This document shows, in pieces, positions 43,472-52,841 of a stretch of 62,502 bases of DNA. The stretch is from contig NZ_BNBO01000053.1 in the NCBI RefSeq assembly GCF_014655955.1, forward strand, positions 1 to 62,502, read 5' to 3'. Source of the stretch: Kitasatospora indigofera (GTDB lineage Bacteria > Actinomycetota > Actinomycetes > Streptomycetales > Streptomycetaceae). The notes beneath the pieces were generated by a model. The model saw only the letters and a program-made list of their open reading frames with translations, made no database searches and was not told the origin of the DNA. The position numbers were made by a program, and so were the translations under genes. Every line of letters starts with the position of its first letter. The stretch's first letter is position 1.

Positions 43472-45812
43472 TTGGCCACACCGACGTACGAGGGCCTGCG
43501 CAGCCCCCTGCGTGGACACCAGGACCTGGCCGTCGACTCGTGTGTGTCCGTCTTCAAGGAAGGCGCATCCCGGGCCACGGTCACCATGGCCACCGGAAGC
43601 GGCAAGACCCACGTCGCACTCAACACGGTCCACGAGATGGCCCCCACGGACGTGCTCTCGTGGTCGTACCGTCCCTGCGCCTGCTCGAACAGACCGCGGC
43701 TCTGTGGCACCACGAAGGACGTCCGGGACGGTACATCGGTGTCTGCTCGCGGGAGAAGCCTGCCGACCCGGCCCTGGCGGGGATCCTCACCACCATCGAC
43801 CAGCCGGAGGACCTCGCGGCTCTGTCTGCACTGTCCGACGGGCCGCTCAACGTGTTCTGCACCTACCAGTCCCTGGACAAGGTCATCCAGGCACACGCCG
43901 CTCTCCACCTGCCCGGCTGGGACGTGATCGTCGTCGACGAGGCGCACCACACCACCGGCAATCTCGACAAAGCCTGGGCACAGGTCCACGACAACGACGT
44001 GCTCCCCGCCCGCCACCGCCTCTACATGACCGCGACCCCTCTCGTCTTCGACCGGCAGAAGGGGACCGAGCGCGGCGTACCGCCCGACCGTGTCGTCGCC
44101 TCCATGGACGACCACAGCCTCTACGGGCCCACCGTCTACAGCATCTCCCTCGCAAAATCGATCGACCAGGGACTGCTCGCCGACTACCGCATCGTCGTCA
44201 TCACCGTCCGCAACGAAGACCTGCTCCACACCCTGCGCCGCGACACCAGCACCTGGACGTCCGAAGCGCTACGTGCCGCAGCTGCCCAACTCGCCCTCAC
44301 CCTCGCCCAGCAGCGCTACGACCTGCGCCGCACCCTCACCTTCCACCCCTCCATCGCTGCCGCAAAGACCTTCGCCGACACTCTCCCCGGCACAGCCGCC
44401 CTCCGCCCGGGCTTCGACTGCTCCCTGCTGCACGTCGGCACCGTCAACTCCCACCAGACCCCCTTCGAACAGCACCAGGCCTACACCGCATTCGCCGCTA
44501 CCCCCTCAACACCGGGCCCAGCACCGCGGCTCCACACCGTGCCGTCCTCACCAACTGCCGGTGCTGCAGCGAAGGCGTCGACATTCCCGCCATCGACTCC
44601 GTGCTCTTCGCCCACCCCAAGACCAGCACCGTCGACATCGTCCAGGCCGTCGGCCGAGCACTGCGCCAGACACCGGGCGACGGAAAGATCTCCACCATCG
44701 TCATCCCCATCTACCTCGCCCCGGGCGACGACATGGGAGAAGCCACCAGGAGAACACCCTGGCGCCTCCTCTACGAGGTCCTGATCGCCCTCAGCCTCTA
44801 CGACGAGCACACCTTCCACCGCGTCGAACACCTGGAAGCACACCGCCGGGGCGAATCCGCACTACCCGAACTGGCAGCCGCCCCCGAACGCGCCGACGAG
44901 ATCCTCCAATTCCTCGACCTCAGTGACACCCCCGCACCCAACCAGCTCTGGGACTACGGCTTCGCCAGCGCCGAGCGCTTCCACCGCGCACACGGACACC
45001 TCAACGTTCCCAGCCGCTACCTCGGCCCCGACCGCTTCTACCTCGGCTGGTGGATCGGCCAGCAACGCTCACTACGGCTGAACGCCATGCTGCTCCCGGA
45101 CCGGATCAGCACCCTCGACACCCTCGGCATGCTGTGGGAACACCCTCCCCGCAGCATCGAACGCAAACTCCAAGTCGCCCGTGACTACATGAGCCGCAAC
45201 GGACATCTGGCGCCGGCAGAACACGAACGCCACGGCGGCCTCCACCTCGGCCGCTGGCTCGCCGACCGCCGCAGAGAAGTACGCGACCGCACCCTTCCCG
45301 GCTGCTACCAGCGGGCCCTCGGCGAGATCTACCCATGGTGGAGCGAGCCATGGCCGCCCACCTGGAAACGGACCTACGCCCAGGCTCTCGCCGCTGCCCG
45401 CAAAGGCGATCTCGCCTTCCCGACCCTGCGCCCCCAGACCGACCACGACCCGCTCACCCGCTGGCTCGACGACCAGATCGACAACCTCACCAAGCTTGGT
45501 GACACCAGGCACAACCTTCTCGGCGCCCTCCCCTTCACCCACCCCCTCGCCCTCTTGCTGCGCCGTCCTCGCGGCGCCGCCGAGTGGGCTTTCGCACGAG
45601 GCCTGAGAGCGGCCCGAACCTTCAGGCGTAACCACCAGCACCTCGACGTGCCCTCCTGGTACCGCTGTGCTTTGGACGGCACCGACTTCCAGCTCGGCAG
45701 ATGGATATCCGAGAGACGCCGAGACCCCGGCGCCCTGTCACGTGAACAGCTCGACGCTCTCGAAGCCCTCGATATGCGCTGGAGCTCACGCCGGCGCCCT
45801 TGTGCCGGCTGA
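43472..45812 (+). pseudogene. Telomere-type helicase with helicase-associated repeats, two frameshifts
   Basis: From TTG 43472 (GGGAGGGG just upstream) the protein reads LRGHQDLAVDSCVSVFKEGA and VTMATGSGKTHVALN (Walker A). The frame is lost near 43650 by a missing base and resumes as RALVVVPSLRLLEQ, then VIVVDEAHHTTG (DEAH motif) and LYMTATPLVF. It is lost again near 44498, resuming as EGVDIPAIDSVLFAHPKTST and VDIVQAVGRALRQTPG (motifs V-VI). Two or three helicase-associated domains then follow (FHRAHGHLNVPSRYLG, LGRWLADRRREVR, NHQHLDVPSWYR). Both breaks are single-base deletions. Either the gene is newly dead, or the assembly has indel errors. It is related in plan to the terminal helicase at 59290. 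Confidence 0.8.
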
Positions 45813-45960
45813 AGGACGCTCCGGCGCACTCGCACTTCCACACCCAGGCGGCGGTCCTGGCCCTGGCGAATTGGGAGGTCTTCCATCTCCCTTCCTCCGC
45901 CACCAGCACATCCGTACTCCACCCCGGTGTTGCGAAGGTGCCCCGCCGCACCCACCCGAG

Positions 45961-45987
45961 TGAATGTGCTAGGAAAAGTTACATTCA
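45961..45987. promoter_or_regulatory. Inverted repeat upstream of tap
   Basis: TGAATGT and ACATTCA are perfect 7-bp inverted copies around a 13-base spacer, in a locally AT-rich stretch 47 bp before the tap start. This is a candidate operator, possibly for the HTH of Tap itself. Confidence 0.45.
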
Positions 45988-46033
45988 AGAGTGACTTTCA
46001 CGCTAGGGTGGGTGATGAAAGGGGAGGTGTTCC

Positions 46034-48505
46034 ATGAGCGACGACCTGTTCTCGGCGATCGACGCGCTGCTGGAGCGGCCCAGGCCGGCGGACGACCTGC
46101 CAGTGCCCGCCGAGCGGGAGCGCCTGCGCAAGGCGGCCCAGTACACCCAGGAAGACCTGGCGAAGGCCCTGAGAACCCGCCGGGAGACGATCGTTCGCTG
46201 GGAGGCCGGGACGACGGACCCACGCCCACCCAAGCGCGAGGTCTACATCGCCTTCCTGGCGACGCTGGCGTTGCAGCACGGCACCGTCGAGCCCACCGAG
46301 TGGCTGCGCCGTGCCCAGGCCGCCGGCCTCGTGCGCCCCATCGCTCAGACCCCGCCGCCGCCCGCTGAATCCGCTCCGGCTCCCGCGCAGCCGCCCGCGC
46401 CCGCGTCAGGCGGCCCCGCACAGGTGCCCGCCGCCCCGGCCGCCGCGGTGGTGCCGCAGGCGTCGGCCAGGCAACAGGACCGGCACCAGGTGGTGGAGCT
46501 GGACCGCACCGCGGCCGGGGACCTGGTCTCCGAGCAGCCCGCACCATGTGTGCGGTGCGGCCGGCCCACGCCCTACCGCTCCGCCGGCCGTCCGGTGCAC
46601 ATGGGCGGCTGGTGCACCCCCGCCCCGGCCTCCGAGCCGACCGCAGCCATCCCGGGCACCGCGCAGCCCGCCGAGCAGGCCCCGGTGGCCGCTCCCCGAC
46701 AGGCCGCCCCCGCCGCTGCGCCTGCGCGTCGTGCGGCGTCGTCTCGTCCGCTGGCGTCTTCGCGGACGCGCAAGGCCCCGGCGAGGACGGCCTCGGCGGT
46801 TGAGGGTCCGTCGGACTGGGAGGCAGCCGCGGTGGCGCGGTTCCCGTCCGGTCCGCTCGCGGTGCTCGACGTCGCCCCTAACGGCAAGTCGCTCGTGGCC
46901 TACCTCGCTGACGGCACGGTGGCGCCGACCGCTCCGGCCGGCCGCACGCTGGCGGCGGTGGTGGAGTGGGCGTTGGAGCAGAGGTTCGGCTCGCCGCGGC
47001 TGCACCGGTACGGAAAGGACGGTGATGCCCTGGTCGTCCTCACCGACGCCGCCCTCGCGGAGCTCGGCCTGCCCCCGCTTGGACGAGACGAGAAGACCGA
47101 GTTCGTGCCGCGCCTGGGCCAGCTGCCGAAGACCCACAGGGCCGTGAAGGCGGTGGAGAGGGCCGGCTGGCTGCTGACCCAGCGGGGCCTGGGCCCGTGG
47201 GCGCGGATCTACCGCACCCCGGAGGGCGGCAAGCGTCAGTGCGTGCAGTTGTGCATTCCGGCCTGGGGCGCGTTGGCCTCCGGCGGCTGGACCATCCCTG
47301 ACGACCTCACAGCCTCGGACCTGGCCCGTCTTCTCGGCACCTACGCCACCCGGGTCCTCATCCCGCGCGGCTCCACCGCCGTGAGCGGCTTGGAGCTGGT
47401 CACCGCGCTGCGCCCGCCGACCCGGGCGGTGCGCACCGAAACGGGCTGGACGTCTGGCCGGGTGGAGGGCAGTAGGCCCAAGGACGCCTTCGACCCGGCG
47501 CCGCCGGAGGTCCCGGACGTCCATCCGCTCGCGCAGGACCGCGAGGAGGGCGGCGAGCTGGTCACCGAGGCGTGGGACTGGCACCGCGAGCTGACCGACG
47601 CGGAGAAGGACGCTCCGTTCGCGGTCGGCCTCGATGTCAACATGGCCTTCCTCGCAGCCGCCGGACGACTGGTCCTGCCACTGTCGGAGCCCGTCCACGA
47701 ACTCAACCCCGCCTTCGACAAGAAAATCCCCGGCTCCTGGCTCGTCGACCTCACCGGCGCCCGGACGGACCCGCTGCTCCCGTCACCGTTCACCGCGGAC
47801 GGCACGGCGCCGACCGGCCCGGCCTGGTACACCACCGCCAAGGTCGCCTACGCCGTCGAACTCGGCGCCGCCGTGCAGCCCACCGAGGGCTGGTTGCGGC
47901 ACGAGAGCGGCCCCTACCTGGACCCCTGGCACAAGCACCTGCGCCAGGCCTACGTCGACACGATGGCCGCGCTCGGTGTCCCGCTCACCCTCGCCGACAG
48001 CGACCCGGTCGCATTCCTGGACGCCATGGCCGCCATCAAAACCGGTGACCCGGCCGAGGTCGCGGTGCTGACTGCCATCAAGCAGACCGCCAAGGGCACC
48101 ATCGGCAAGATGCGCGAGCGCCCCCGCGGGCACGGCTACCGCCCCGGCCAACGCTGGCCGGCTCTGGAGCGCCCCACCTGGGATCCACTGATGCGCGCCC
48201 TGGTCATCGACACCGCCACCGTCAACTTCCACCGCAAACTCCGCAAAATGGCCGCCCAGACCGGCCTCCACTGCTTCGCCGTCCTCTCCGACTGCGCCGT
48301 CTTCGCCGCCCCCGGCCCCGGCGCCCTCGACATCCTCACCCGCCCCGACCACACCCTCACCACCGCGCTGCGCCTGGGTGTCAGCCCGGGGATGGTGAAG
48401 TTCGAGGGCTCCAGGCCGATGGCCGAGATCGTCGAGCTGATCGCCGACGGCGCGAACCCGGCCCGGCACATCAAGGCCGGCGGAGTCGTCTCCGTCGACG
48501 AGTAG
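46034..48505 (+). CDS. tap: Telomere-associated protein Tap
   Basis: An 823-residue protein matching Streptomyces Tap, which binds the telomere 3' overhang and recruits terminal protein Tpg. The N-terminal XRE-type helix-turn-helix (about 30-95: LRKAAQYTQEDLAKALRTRR, ETIVRWEAGTTDPRPPKREV) is followed by a Pro/Ala linker, a Cys motif CVRCGRPTPY (about 175) and a second linker. The conserved C-terminal half (about 270-823) includes GWLLTQRGLGPWARIYR, VGLDVNMAFLAAAGRL, YLDPWHKHLRQAYVDTMAAL and MVKFEGSRPMAEIVELIADG. It is somewhat longer than the ~740 residues I recall for S. lividans Tap, through the linkers. ATG 46034 has GGGGAGG upstream. The tpg gene follows after a hairpin. Confidence 0.88.
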   Translation: MSDDLFSAIDALLERPRPADDLPVPAERERLRKAAQYTQEDLAKALRTRRETIVRWEAGTTDPRPPKREVYIAFLATLALQHGTVEPTEWLRRAQAAGLVRPIAQTPPPPAESAPAPAQPPAPASGGPAQVPAAPAAAVVPQASARQQDRHQVVELDRTAAGDLVSEQPAPCVRCGRPTPYRSAGRPVHMGGWCTPAPASEPTAAIPGTAQPAEQAPVAAPRQAAPAAAPARRAASSRPLASSRTRKAPARTASAVEGPSDWEAAAVARFPSGPLAVLDVAPNGKSLVAYLADGTVAPTAPAGRTLAAVVEWALEQRFGSPRLHRYGKDGDALVVLTDAALAELGLPPLGRDEKTEFVPRLGQLPKTHRAVKAVERAGWLLTQRGLGPWARIYRTPEGGKRQCVQLCIPAWGALASGGWTIPDDLTASDLARLLGTYATRVLIPRGSTAVSGLELVTALRPPTRAVRTETGWTSGRVEGSRPKDAFDPAPPEVPDVHPLAQDREEGGELVTEAWDWHRELTDAEKDAPFAVGLDVNMAFLAAAGRLVLPLSEPVHELNPAFDKKIPGSWLVDLTGARTDPLLPSPFTADGTAPTGPAWYTTAKVAYAVELGAAVQPTEGWLRHESGPYLDPWHKHLRQAYVDTMAALGVPLTLADSDPVAFLDAMAAIKTGDPAEVAVLTAIKQTAKGTIGKMRERPRGHGYRPGQRWPALERPTWDPLMRALVIDTATVNFHRKLRKMAAQTGLHCFAVLSDCAVFAAPGPGALDILTRPDHTLTTALRLGVSPGMVKFEGSRPMAEIVELIADGANPARHIKAGGVVSVDE

Positions 48506-48514
48506 CCGTTCCCT

Positions 48515-48540
48515 GGGCTGCCCGCCTCGACGGGCAGCCC
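48515..48540 (+). terminator. Hairpin between tap and tpg
   Basis: GGGCTGCCCG pairs perfectly with CGGGCAGCCC around CCTCGA, 10 bp after the tap stop. It may end or attenuate tap transcription before tpg. Confidence 0.7.
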
Positions 48541-48592
48541 GCTCAGACCCCAGAGAGCACCCCATTAAGGGGATGCCAGGAAGGACACCGCC

Positions 48593-49141
48593 GTGGGGGA
48601 GATCGACGAGGGTCTGGAGCGCGCCGAGCGCACCCGGCCCATCCCGCAGTCGTTGGGAGCCCGGATGAGGTTCCTGCTCAAGGGTGCCAAGGGCTCCACC
48701 AAGGCCCTAGCCGCCGAACTCGGCGTCTCCCAGCGCACCGTCCAGCGCTGGCTCAAGGGCGCTTCCACCCCCAAGCCCCAGGCCGCTGCGAAGGTCGAGC
48801 AGCACGTCCGCTCGAAGTGGCAGCCCCGCGTCAAGGACCGCGTTCGCAAGAACGCCGAACGCAACGGCTTCGTCCTGCACGTCCAGGCCCAGTTCGGCTA
48901 CACCTCCGCGGCAGGATCCACGGACGATCCCCGCCTGCGGACCATCACCCAGAAGCTGCCCGGCGAGGTGGCCCACCGCCTCTACGCCGCCCGCGACGCC
49001 GGTGCGAGCCAAACCCAGCAGGAGCACCTGCTCGCCCAGGCCCTCCAGGAGCACTACTTCAAGGACGGCGGGCGCCGAGCCTCCGGCCTGACCGCTGAGA
49101 TCAACGGCATGAACTGGGCCGACTTCGAGGTCGACGGTTAG
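48593..49141 (+). CDS. tpg: Telomere terminal protein Tpg
   Basis: A 182-residue protein; known Tpg proteins are about 184-185. The N-terminal XRE-like DNA-binding motif is STKALAAELGVSQRTVQRWL followed by KGASTPKPQAAAKVEQHVRS, with a basic stretch WQPRVKDRVRKNAER. The C-terminal part has LHVQAQFGYTSAAGSTDDPR and AQALQEHYFKDGGRRASGLT, ending NGMNWADFEVDG, the usual Tpg ending. Tpg is covalently bound to the 5' telomere ends, where it primes end-patching, and with Tap maintains linearity. GTG 48593 follows AAGGA. The tap-tpg order is the classical one. Confidence 0.92.
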   Translation: MGEIDEGLERAERTRPIPQSLGARMRFLLKGAKGSTKALAAELGVSQRTVQRWLKGASTPKPQAAAKVEQHVRSKWQPRVKDRVRKNAERNGFVLHVQAQFGYTSAAGSTDDPRLRTITQKLPGEVAHRLYAARDAGASQTQQEHLLAQALQEHYFKDGGRRASGLTAEINGMNWADFEVDG

Positions 49142-49336
49142 CCCGCCGCCCGTCCCGACATGGAGCGGCGATGGGCGCGCCCCCGAAAGTCAGGTCCACG
49201 AGAAGGACAGGAAAGGAATGTCGTAGCTGTGGAGGGCCGCATTGCTGACCGGCGTGGGCGGGCCGACGGGCCAGTTCTGCCGCGCGTGGTGTCAGTGGCA
49301 GGGGGAAGAATACGAGGTGTTGCGAGAGGAGTGAAC

Positions 49337-49558
49337 ATGCCCGACAAGGGTTCTGACCTGCGCATACCTTCGCCCAGTGGCTGTCGCTGGTGCGGCGTGG
49401 ACGAGCGTGAGCATATGCAGCGCTGGAAGCCCCCAGTGGGCTGGCACACCTGGCAGCCGCCCACGCTTGACCAACGAAAGGAGCGGATGCGGGCGCGGCG
49501 CTCGCGCAGGCAGTCGGGTGGCGCCGCGTCGCGCGCGGCTAATCCGCTAGCGTCCTGA
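49337..49558 (+). CDS. Small basic protein with a CRWC motif
   Basis: 73 residues from ATG 49337, with GAGGAG 5 bp upstream; the longer upstream frame is not coding-like. CRWCGVDEREHMQRWKPPVG and WHTWQPPTLDQRKERMRARR resemble small proteins encoded by actinophages and plasmids, possibly zinc-binding (C-x2-C plus His). Its 3' end overlaps the converging OLD nuclease gene by 20 bp. Function unknown. Confidence 0.55.
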   Translation: MPDKGSDLRIPSPSGCRWCGVDEREHMQRWKPPVGWHTWQPPTLDQRKERMRARRSRRQSGGAASRAANPLAS

Positions 49559-51425
49559 GCTCGGAGAAGATCGTTCGCAGCTGCTCCGGAACGTCTGCGG
49601 GGTCGGTCAGGGCCATGGACAGTTCGTACATCATCTCCGGCTTTCCGCCCGGCCCGTCGGGGCTGCCGGCCTGCAGCATCTGCTGCACATCGGAACTGAA
49701 CTTCCCCTGCCCGCGCAGCGCGGCGAAGTCGCCGTCCGCCCATGCCTGATCCGGGTCCGACCTGGGCCAGATCCGGTTGGCCACACGCGCCCACACCTCG
49801 TCCTTGAAGATCTCCTCCAGCTCATTGAACTTCTCCGCCTCCGGGGCGTCGTCCGCGGGCTCCCCGAGGAACTTCACATGCTTCGAGGCGCTGCCTCCGA
49901 AGAACTGGGTCAACTTGGCGGGCTTGAAGATGCTCTTGGACACGTTCCGGCTGTCGGCGTCGACCACCAGCATCACAGTGCGGCTCCGTGTGATCAGGTA
50001 CTGGGCGAGGTGCAGAGCGCCTTCGTTGTTGGAGCAGGACCACAGGGCGACACCGGCAGCCTGCAAGGTGAGCCCTTCGCACAGCCGGAACAGCAGGGGA
50101 AAGGCGCGCTGCTCGGTGTCACCCTCGACAGCGAGGAAGCAACGCTCGTGCAGCAGAACGGAGTTGCGTAGGCCGACAGCGGCTGCGAGCTTGCCGAGGT
50201 AGTCGTCGATCGCGTCACCGACTATCCCGGCTCCGAGCCGCTCCACGACGGTGCGGTGATTGTCGAGCTTCAGGTGGACGACGTCGCTGATGTCGACGCC
50301 GTCGATGAGGTTCATGGAGTGGGTGGCGACCAGGACGCTGACGTGGGGGAGCGCGCTCTGTTCCCGGATCAGGGCCATGACCTTCCGCTGGTGCCCGTAG
50401 TCGAGGTGGGTGTCGGGCTCGTCGTACACGACGATGGTCTGCACCGGGCCCGGCTGCGCCGGCTCGTCGGAGTCCGCGGACTGCGGCGCGGTGTTCTCCT
50501 CATCGGCGAGCAGTTTACTGGTCCACTCCCACACGGCCAGCGACACGCGGCGGTTGCGTCCCAGACCCGAGCGCTCCAGGCCCACGGCCTCGCCGGCGGC
50601 CTGCGAGATGCGCAGCGGCGCCCCGCGGAAACCGTGCTGGAAGGAGACCTCGGGCGCCACGGTCACCTCGGAGAGGTCGGGGCAGCGAGACTGGATGTGC
50701 TTGCACAGCGATTCCGCGTCGACCCGCAGCCGGTCCTTGACCTCCTCCTCCACGATGCTCAACTTCTCCTTGACGTCGGAGTCGGCCACGTGGCTCTGAA
50801 AGCGCTCCGTCAATGCGGCCTTGACGGCATCGTCGGGGCGGGCGGCCTTGCCGTCGAACAGGAGGTATCTGGGCATGCGCTTGGACAGCCCGGCCGGCGC
50901 CGGGAGCCAGGCGTGCCGCGTGGCGTGGGCGCGCCCGTATGCACGGAGCACCGTGAGAAGGTCTGCCTTCAGCGTGCTGGCGGGGCTGAGCCCGAACTCC
51001 CCGACCAGAGTCTTCAGAGCGGGGACCATGAGCCGTTCCAGCGAGTGGAGGCGCTCGTCGTCGGGCTGGGCACCCCAAATCTCGAGCTGAGCCGACTGGT
51101 CGATCGACGCGTGCCTGCGCACCTCGACCCGGGCCGGAAGGTCGAACTGCTCCTGCTCCCAGTCGTCCAGGATGAAACGGCCGGTCACACTGGTGCTCTC
51201 GCAACGCCCAGGCGGCGAGGCCGGCTCACCGTCGCTGCCGACGCTCTGGTAGGTGCGGTCGTCGTCGGTGAGAACGCGCTCGCCCACCAAGAACGCGAGC
51301 GCGTCGAGCACAGCGCTCTTGCCGCCGTCGTTGTGCCCCGCCAGGATGGTCGGCCGGCTCACGGGAATGTCCGCCACGTCGGTGAGCGAGCGAAAGCCGC
51401 TCACACTGAAGCTGTCCAGGTGCAC
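49539..51425 (-). CDS. OLD-family ATP-dependent nuclease (ABC ATPase + TOPRIM)
   Basis: A 628-residue protein. The SMC/RecF-like ATPase has Walker A AGHNDGGKSAVLDAL (about 29-43), a signature-like region after RISQAAGEAVGLERSG, Walker B TIVVYDEPDTHLDYG and the H-loop SVLVATHSMNLIDG. The C-terminal TOPRIM nuclease domain (about 470-628) has FLAVEGDTEQRAFPLLFR (Glu) and VMLVVDADSRNVSKSI (DxD). OLD nucleases degrade DNA and act in phage defence, alone (class 1) or with a UvrD-like helicase as in Gabija (class 2). No UvrD-like gene adjoins, favouring class 1. The start is GTG 51425. It shares an intergenic region with the divergent sbcD. Confidence 0.85.
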   Translation of the reverse strand: MHLDSFSVSGFRSLTDVADIPVSRPTILAGHNDGGKSAVLDALAFLVGERVLTDDDRTYQSVGSDGEPASPPGRCESTSVTGRFILDDWEQEQFDLPARVEVRRHASIDQSAQLEIWGAQPDDERLHSLERLMVPALKTLVGEFGLSPASTLKADLLTVLRAYGRAHATRHAWLPAPAGLSKRMPRYLLFDGKAARPDDAVKAALTERFQSHVADSDVKEKLSIVEEEVKDRLRVDAESLCKHIQSRCPDLSEVTVAPEVSFQHGFRGAPLRISQAAGEAVGLERSGLGRNRRVSLAVWEWTSKLLADEENTAPQSADSDEPAQPGPVQTIVVYDEPDTHLDYGHQRKVMALIREQSALPHVSVLVATHSMNLIDGVDISDVVHLKLDNHRTVVERLGAGIVGDAIDDYLGKLAAAVGLRNSVLLHERCFLAVEGDTEQRAFPLLFRLCEGLTLQAAGVALWSCSNNEGALHLAQYLITRSRTVMLVVDADSRNVSKSIFKPAKLTQFFGGSASKHVKFLGEPADDAPEAEKFNELEEIFKDEVWARVANRIWPRSDPDQAWADGDFAALRGQGKFSSDVQQMLQAGSPDGPGGKPEMMYELSMALTDPADVPEQLRTIFSELRTLAD

Positions 51426-51593
51426 TGCGCTCGTCCCGCTCCACTTCGCTCGCCCGACCGCGGGTCCTCGCGACCCATCACACCACCAACTGCCCACAGG
51501 GGTAGCGGTGTCAGAGCACAACATCCTAGAACGTCCGCCCCACCCGCATTGTCCGCCCCGGATGCCACATGATCCAAACCAGCCCGAAAATGA

Positions 51594-51621
51594 CAGAAGT
51601 TGACGCCTTTTATCGAACTTC
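51594..51621. promoter_or_regulatory. Inverted repeat between the OLD and sbcD genes
   Basis: AGAAGTT and AACTTCT, perfect 7-bp inverted copies 14 bases apart, lie in an AT-richer stretch of the divergent promoter region. This is a candidate operator. Confidence 0.4.
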
Positions 51622-51642
51622 TGCACCGAATTACTCTGACAT

Positions 51643-51654
51643 GAACGTCAGTTC
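51643..51654 (+). promoter_or_regulatory. Candidate LexA (SOS) box upstream of sbcD
   Basis: GAACGTCAGTTC fits the GAAC-N4-GTTC core of Gram-positive/actinobacterial LexA boxes; flanking bases (AT before, GT after) fit the longer TCGAAC-N4-GTTCGA consensus only partly. It lies 36 bp before the sbcD start, a plausible promoter position. Confidence 0.5.
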
Positions 51655-51689
51655 GTGTGACTGGTGAGTAGGCGCTACGGTCGCAGCCC

Positions 51690-52841
51690 ATGAGGATCCT
51701 GCACACCTCGGACTGGCACCTGGGCCGCTCCTTCCACCGCGAACCCCTCCTCGCCGCCCAGCGTCTCTTCATCGAGAACCTGATCGACGTGGTACGACAC
51801 GAACGCGTGGACGTCGTAGCCGTCGCAGGCGACATCTACGACCGGGCGATCCCTCCGCTGGAGGCCATCGACCTGTTCCAGAGGGTCCTCACGCAACTTG
51901 CCGAGCTGAAGATCCCCCTCGTCATGATCAGCGGGAACCACGACTCGCCCCGCCGACTCGGCGTGAACTCCCGACTGATCGAACACGCCGGCATCCACCT
52001 GCGCACCGACCCCCACGACGTGGCCCGCCCCGTACTGCTCCAGGACGAGTACGGCCACGTCGCCTTCTACGGTCTGCCCTACCTCGAGCCCGCCCTGGTA
52101 CGAGAGAGCCTCGACGCCCCCGCCACCAGCCACCAGGCAGTCCTGGGCACAGCGATGGACCGGGTCCGAGAAGACCTCGCCACCCGGCCGGGTACCCGCG
52201 CGGTCGTCCTGGCCCACGCCTTCGTCACCGGCGCGGAGCCCAGCGCCAGCGAGCGCGACATCACCGTCGGCGGCGTCGCGAACGTCCCCGCAGCCCTGTT
52301 CGACGGAGTGGACTACGTGGCCCTCGGCCACCTGCACCGCAGCCAGCAGATCAGCGACCGCATCCGCTACAGCGGATCGCCGCTGCCCTACTCGTTCACC
52401 GAGGCCGGGCATCCCAAGAGCATGTGGCTCGTCGACCTGAACGGCGACGGCGCCGTGACCGCCCACACCATCCCCTGCCCCGAGCCCTACCGCCTCGCCC
52501 GCCTCCAGGGCGATCTGGAAGACCTCCTGACGCAGGACAAGCACGCCGACCTCGAACAAGCCTGGCTCCACGTCACCCTGACCGACACCAGCCGCCCCCA
52601 CATGGCCATGGAGCGCCTGCGCCAGCGCTTCCCGCACGTCCTCAAGCTCACCCATGCCGCCACCGGCCCCTCCGCCGACGACCTGCCATCGCGCGAACGC
52701 ATGGAAAGCCTCACCGACCACGAGATCGCCCTGGACTTCCTGCATCACGTCACCCACACCCACGCCACCGAACCCGAACGGGACCTGCTGCGCCGCGGCA
52801 TCGAACACGTCCGCGTCACCGCCCAGGGGGAGACACTCTGA
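51690..52841 (+). CDS. sbcD: SbcD: MRE11-like nuclease subunit
   Basis: A 383-residue calcineurin-like phosphoesterase. All metal motifs are present: MRILHTSDWHLGRSFH, VAGDIYDRAIPP, MISGNHDSPRRLG, VVLAHAFVTG and VALGHLHRSQQI. SbcD with SbcC cuts hairpins and blocked or protein-bound DNA ends. ATG 51690 is the start. The stop overlaps the sbcC start (TGATG). The copy is only ~10 kb from the telomere, so it is probably an accessory pair, well suited to hairpins formed by telomere palindromes (inference). Confidence 0.92.
   Translation: MRILHTSDWHLGRSFHREPLLAAQRLFIENLIDVVRHERVDVVAVAGDIYDRAIPPLEAIDLFQRVLTQLAELKIPLVMISGNHDSPRRLGVNSRLIEHAGIHLRTDPHDVARPVLLQDEYGHVAFYGLPYLEPALVRESLDAPATSHQAVLGTAMDRVREDLATRPGTRAVVLAHAFVTGAEPSASERDITVGGVANVPAALFDGVDYVALGHLHRSQQISDRIRYSGSPLPYSFTEAGHPKSMWLVDLNGDGAVTAHTIPCPEPYRLARLQGDLEDLLTQDKHADLEQAWLHVTLTDTSRPHMAMERLRQRFPHVLKLTHAATGPSADDLPSRERMESLTDHEIALDFLHHVTHTHATEPERDLLRRGIEHVRVTAQGETL

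Noticed and set aside
49539..51425. Gabija-type defence pair (OLD nuclease plus UvrD-like helicase)
   Set aside because: No UvrD-like gene adjoins the OLD gene; neighbours are a small basic protein and divergent sbcD.
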